This document shows, one piece after another, positions 6,537 through 8,554 of a stretch of DNA of 8,554 bases. The notes under the pieces were generated by a model. It saw only the letters and a program-made list of their open reading frames with translations. It did no database searches and had not been told where the DNA came from. The stretch is from the NCBI GenBank assembly GCA_024274855.1, contig JAJSAJ010000771.1, positions 1-8,554 on the forward strand, given 5' to 3'. Each line of letters opens with the position of its first letter. Positions within the stretch are counted from its first letter, which is position 1. The DNA is from Planctomycetota bacterium (GTDB lineage Bacteria; Planctomycetota; Planctomycetia; Pirellulales; Pirellulaceae). Both the position numbers and the translations under genes were made by a program.

Positions 6537-7558
6537 TAATCGGATGTATCGATTGTTGGCAGTTCCCCTGCCAGCAAGGCACCGACCGCCCGGGTCGTCT
6601 GGAACTCCATCAAGATAATTCGAATGGCGGCCATGATCGGAACCGAAAGGACCATGCCCAAGACACCCCATAACTGGCCCCAGAACGCCAAGGCCAACAA
6701 GATGACAACGGGGTGCAGTTTCATGCCCTTACCCATCAGCTTCGGTTCCAGGACGTTCCCGATTCCCATCTGGACCGCGCCCGGCAATAGGACGACAAGG
6801 GCCCACATGAAGGGATTTGAATACTGCGCTACTGCAATTGGGATGGGCAAGATTGTGGCAATGACCGAACCGAGCGACGGAATGAAGTTCAAAAAAAACG
6901 CCATCATTCCGAAAACGGGCGCCATTCGCAAACCCAAGATCGACAAGATCACGCCGACGAGAATGCCGGTCGCTCCGGAGAGCAAGAGTTTGGTCGCGAC
7001 ATAGCCGCGAATCTTGCTCTCAATTTCGTCATAGACCGGCACGCTTTTCTGAGCACCATCGCGCCCGGCGAGCAGAAATACGACAAAGATCACAATCAAT
7101 GCACAATTCGAGAGGGTTCCCATGGCGATGCTGGCGGTTCGCGGTGCCAATGAAATCAAAAAGCCCTGTAAATCGTGTTCGATTTCCGTACGGTCGATTT
7201 GGATATTAGCTTCTTTCAGCCAGGCGATTGCCTTGTCACTCATGTCCACAAAATTCTGACTGTATTCTTCGGCTGTGCTGAAGATGGTCTGTACGGCTTG
7301 CACCGTGAAGTATGCCGTGACACCCAGCAGGGCAAGGACGACGAGAATGGTTGAGATGATGGCAATTACCCGAGGGACTCTATGTCGGAGTTGAAAGTCG
7401 ACGAGCGGCGAGACCATCGTCGCGATGAAGGCGGAGAGGACGAATGGGATCATGAAGCCGCGTGTATATTGCAATGCAAACGCCACGGCGATTGTCGAAA
7501 TCACCAGCAATGCGCTGACCATCATTTTCGTCTGTTCGTCGCGAAGTTGTTGGCTCAT
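6536..7558 (-). CDS. AI-2E family transporter (TqsA/PerM/YhhT-like membrane protein)
   Basis: This 340-residue integral membrane protein belongs to the AI-2E transporter family (PF01594), whose members export small molecules such as autoinducer-2 or act as ion antiporters; the substrate here is unknown. Hydrophobic segments lie near residues 13-30, 34-52, 63-85, 148-165, 190-212, 213-240, 248-270 and 280-315. A soluble, partly helical loop at about 86-145 is typical of the family. Signature stretches are FFLNFIPSLGSVIATILP (221-238) and LEPKLMGKGMKLHPVVILLAL (270-290), followed by FWGQLWGVLGMVLSVP. Length is normal. ATG at 7558 gives the expected cytoplasmic N-terminus; no Shine-Dalgarno sequence is evident. 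It follows the HNH gene on the same strand with a 256-base gap, so an operon is unlikely. No quorum-sensing gene is nearby to support an AI-2 role. Confidence 0.92.
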   Translation of the reverse strand: MSQQLRDEQTKMMVSALLVISTIAVAFALQYTRGFMIPFVLSAFIATMVSPLVDFQLRHRVPRVIAIISTILVVLALLGVTAYFTVQAVQTIFSTAEEYSQNFVDMSDKAIAWLKEANIQIDRTEIEHDLQGFLISLAPRTASIAMGTLSNCALIVIFVVFLLAGRDGAQKSVPVYDEIESKIRGYVATKLLLSGATGILVGVILSILGLRMAPVFGMMAFFLNFIPSLGSVIATILPIPIAVAQYSNPFMWALVVLLPGAVQMGIGNVLEPKLMGKGMKLHPVVILLALAFWGQLWGVLGMVLSVPIMAAIRIILMEFQTTRAVGALLAGELPTIDTSD

Positions 7559-7590
7559 GACTGTCCGGTTGATTCAATAGGACGTTTATT

Positions 7591-7813
7591 CGTAGTCGTT
7601 CACGGGGTTTTGGTCTGCGATCGCGTTAGCACCGGCGTTTTCTCCGGTTTCCCACACGTCCGATTTATCATTAGTCATTTGACATTAGTCATTTATCATC
7701 GAGAGAGGCAGCGCAGCCGGGGCATACTCTTTCCAGTGCCAAACAAAAAACAAAAAGTGAAAAATGACAAGTGACCATTTCCGCTCCACGCACTCTCGCC
7801 GTGAACGGTTACG
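7591..7813. mobile_element. Candidate MITE-like element with 14-bp imperfect terminal inverted repeats
   Basis: The left end CGTAGTCGTTCACG (7591-7604) matches the inverse of the right end CGTGAACGGTTACG (7800-7813) at 12 of 14 positions. TTTATT lies immediately outside both ends (7585-7590 and 7814-7819), as expected for a target-site duplication; the direct match can be read as 10 bases, ACGTTTATTC, if the ends are shifted. The 223-bp interior is non-coding and includes an AT-rich tandem repeat. The right TTTATT contains the TAA stop of the HNH gene. The transposase family is unknown. Alternatively, two copies of an intergenic motif may simply lie in opposite orientation. Confidence 0.4.
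7669..7694 (+). repeat. Short AT-rich tandem repeat (CATTAGTCATTT twice)
   Basis: CATTAGTCATTT at 7669-7680 and 7683-7694 is repeated exactly with a 14-base period. Flanking ATTTATCAT sequences sit on both sides. It lies inside the candidate MITE-like element. No function is evident; an operator for the downstream minus-strand transporter gene is possible but unsupported. Confidence 0.7.
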
Positions 7814-7814
7814 T

Positions 7815-8414
7815 TTATTCTTGTTGTAGCGTCACATTCCAATACGCCTCGCCCAAGAATCGTCGCCAACTCTTGATCGGTTTGGAATGCCAGGAGTACA
7901 AGGGCCGCCACCTCGGTCGCTTTGGTTGTTGAAGAAGTCGCATGCCCGCTTGCTGGAGCGTGCGATCGGCTTTGCTCGCGTTACAAGCCAGGCAGGCCAA
8001 GGCACAATTCTCCCAGCTCGATATGCCACCTCGGGAACGAGGTACGACATGGTCGATCGTCAGTTCCTCGATCGGCGGTTGTGCACCGCAGTATTGGCAC
8101 GTGTGATGATCTCGCTTGTAAATGTTGCGGCGGCTAAACGGGACGTGTGAACCGGGCATTCCTCCATACCGAGCCAATACAACAACTTCGGGAATGCGGA
8201 GCTCAAATGTGACGGCACGCACTCGCTGCTCGGTCTCGAAAGGATTTAGCAATGACCAGTCGGCCCAGTCATACGTCTGAAAGTCATCCGGATCGACAAC
8301 GCGAACGGTCCCACTGTACAACATCACCAGGGCGCGAGCCACCGTCGCAACATGGATCGGCTGCCAGTTGCGATTCAACACCAGGGCAGGACGCTGAAGG
8401 ACCGTCTGTGACAT
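7815..8414 (-). CDS. HNH endonuclease family protein
   Basis: This 199-residue protein is an HNH nuclease-fold protein, which usually nicks or cleaves DNA with one metal ion in a beta-beta-alpha site. The N-terminal 95 residues (RPALVLNRNWQPIHVATVARAL) match the conserved leader common to stand-alone bacterial HNH proteins of this type. The nuclease core is at about 96-150: CQYC (C106, C109) and CLAC (C141, C144) form the probable structural zinc site, D121-H122 in TIDHVVPRSRGG supplies the catalytic His, and N136 and N145 are conserved polar positions. The start is ATG 8414 because GGAGGT lies five bases upstream. An in-frame ATG at 8444 would add ten residues but has no ribosome-binding site. 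No methylase, integrase or phage gene is adjacent, so the biological target is unknown. The stop lies inside the possible target duplication of the neighbouring element. Confidence 0.9.
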   Translation of the reverse strand: MSQTVLQRPALVLNRNWQPIHVATVARALVMLYSGTVRVVDPDDFQTYDWADWSLLNPFETEQRVRAVTFELRIPEVVVLARYGGMPGSHVPFSRRNIYKRDHHTCQYCGAQPPIEELTIDHVVPRSRGGISSWENCALACLACNASKADRTLQQAGMRLLQQPKRPRWRPLYSWHSKPIKSWRRFLGEAYWNVTLQQE

Positions 8415-8419
8415 CTGCC

Positions 8420-8425
8420 ACCTCC
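8420..8425 (-). promoter_or_regulatory. Shine-Dalgarno sequence of the HNH gene, within a palindrome
   Basis: GGAGGT read on the minus strand, five bases before ATG 8414, decides the start. It lies in the palindrome CCTCC-C-GGAGG (8421-8431), so CCTC upstream could pair with GAGG and partly mask the site in the mRNA. Confidence 0.75.
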
Positions 8426-8480
8426 CGGAGGCGCAGCAAGGCATTCTGTCTTGCCGTCAAGATTTGTTGACGAGCATGGA

Positions 8481-8510
8481 CCGCGATGTTAGGCACCGTG
8501 ATGTTAGGCT
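8481..8510 (+). repeat. Two tandem 15-bp units containing GATGTTAGGC
   Basis: Two adjacent 15-base units (8481-8495 and 8496-8510) match at 13 of 15 positions and share GATGTTAGGC. They lie about 70 bases upstream of the HNH start and could be a binding site or part of a dispersed repeat. No function can be read from the sequence. Confidence 0.6.
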
Positions 8511-8521
8511 TTGTCTCAAAA

Positions 8522-8554
8522 CCCGGAGAAGCCGTGTTTCCGGGAGGGCGAAGC
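8522..8554 (+). repeat. REP-like palindrome, cut by the window edge
   Basis: CCCGGA (8522-8527) pairs with TCCGGG (8539-8544) around an 11-base spacer; an alternative inner pairing (AACCCGG with CCGTGTT, one mismatch) also exists. GGGAGGGCGAAGC (8542-8554) follows, close to the start of the minus-strand element at 6438-6465. The element continues outside the window. Confidence 0.45.

Noticed and set aside
6361..6618. 85-codon plus-strand reading frame sharing MGESVSQLRR with the first repeat
   Set aside because: The shared residues are just the translated repeat; the rest is composition-driven and overlaps the end of the transporter gene.
7669..7694. CRISPR array
   Set aside because: Only two 12-base units with a two-base gap; no spacers and no cas genes.
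8415..8444. Longer start (ATG 8444) for the HNH protein
   Set aside because: No Shine-Dalgarno sequence there, whereas GGAGGT stands five bases before ATG 8414, and the family's conserved leader begins just after that Met.
8485..8509. Integron attC site (GTTAGGC core sites)
   Set aside because: The two GTTAGGC boxes are in direct orientation only; no matching RYYYAAC partner, cassette gene or integrase is seen.

Overview
The window looks like chromosomal DNA from a planctomycete, probably of the Pirellulales/Rhodopirellula type. This is an inference from style, not from a marker gene. The clues are a large exported Asp-box/PDZ protein, moderately GC-rich genes that mostly lack a clear Shine-Dalgarno sequence, wide intergenic spaces, and several dispersed palindromic intergenic repeats.

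Layout. Bases 1-1903 (minus strand) hold the N-terminal 634 codons of a secreted beta-propeller (BNR/Asp-box, VPS10/sortilin-like) protein with a PDZ domain inserted between repeats; its C-terminus lies beyond the left edge. Bases 1904-2816 are a 913-base gene-free stretch. It carries one copy of a 132-bp repeat, a strong nested hairpin followed by a GGGTC-T-GACCC palindrome, and a segment (2654-2795, minus strand) with ordered matches to conserved parts of 23S rRNA. Bases 2817-6260 (plus) encode pyruvate carboxylase, interrupted by one in-frame TAG at 3783-3785. All other catalytic and biotinylation motifs are intact. Bases 6261-6535 carry the second copy of the 132-bp repeat and a GC-rich REP-like element. 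Bases 6536-7558 (minus) encode an AI-2E-family membrane transporter. Bases 7559-7814 are intergenic and look like a 223-bp MITE-like insertion with imperfect inverted ends and a possible TTTATT target duplication. Bases 7815-8414 (minus) encode an HNH endonuclease with a good Shine-Dalgarno sequence. The right edge (8415-8554) holds its upstream region, a 15-bp tandem repeat and the start of another REP-like palindrome.

The genes do not form one pathway or operon. Pyruvate carboxylase is anaplerotic central metabolism. The other three are independent housekeeping or accessory functions, and the carboxylase and transporter genes converge. I see no defence island, CRISPR array, tRNA, prophage or biosynthetic cluster. 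The points most worth a second look are the amber codon in an otherwise healthy pyc, the 94%-identical 132-bp repeat with a conserved stem, the 23S-like remnant and the MITE-like element. No clearly new multi-gene system is visible.
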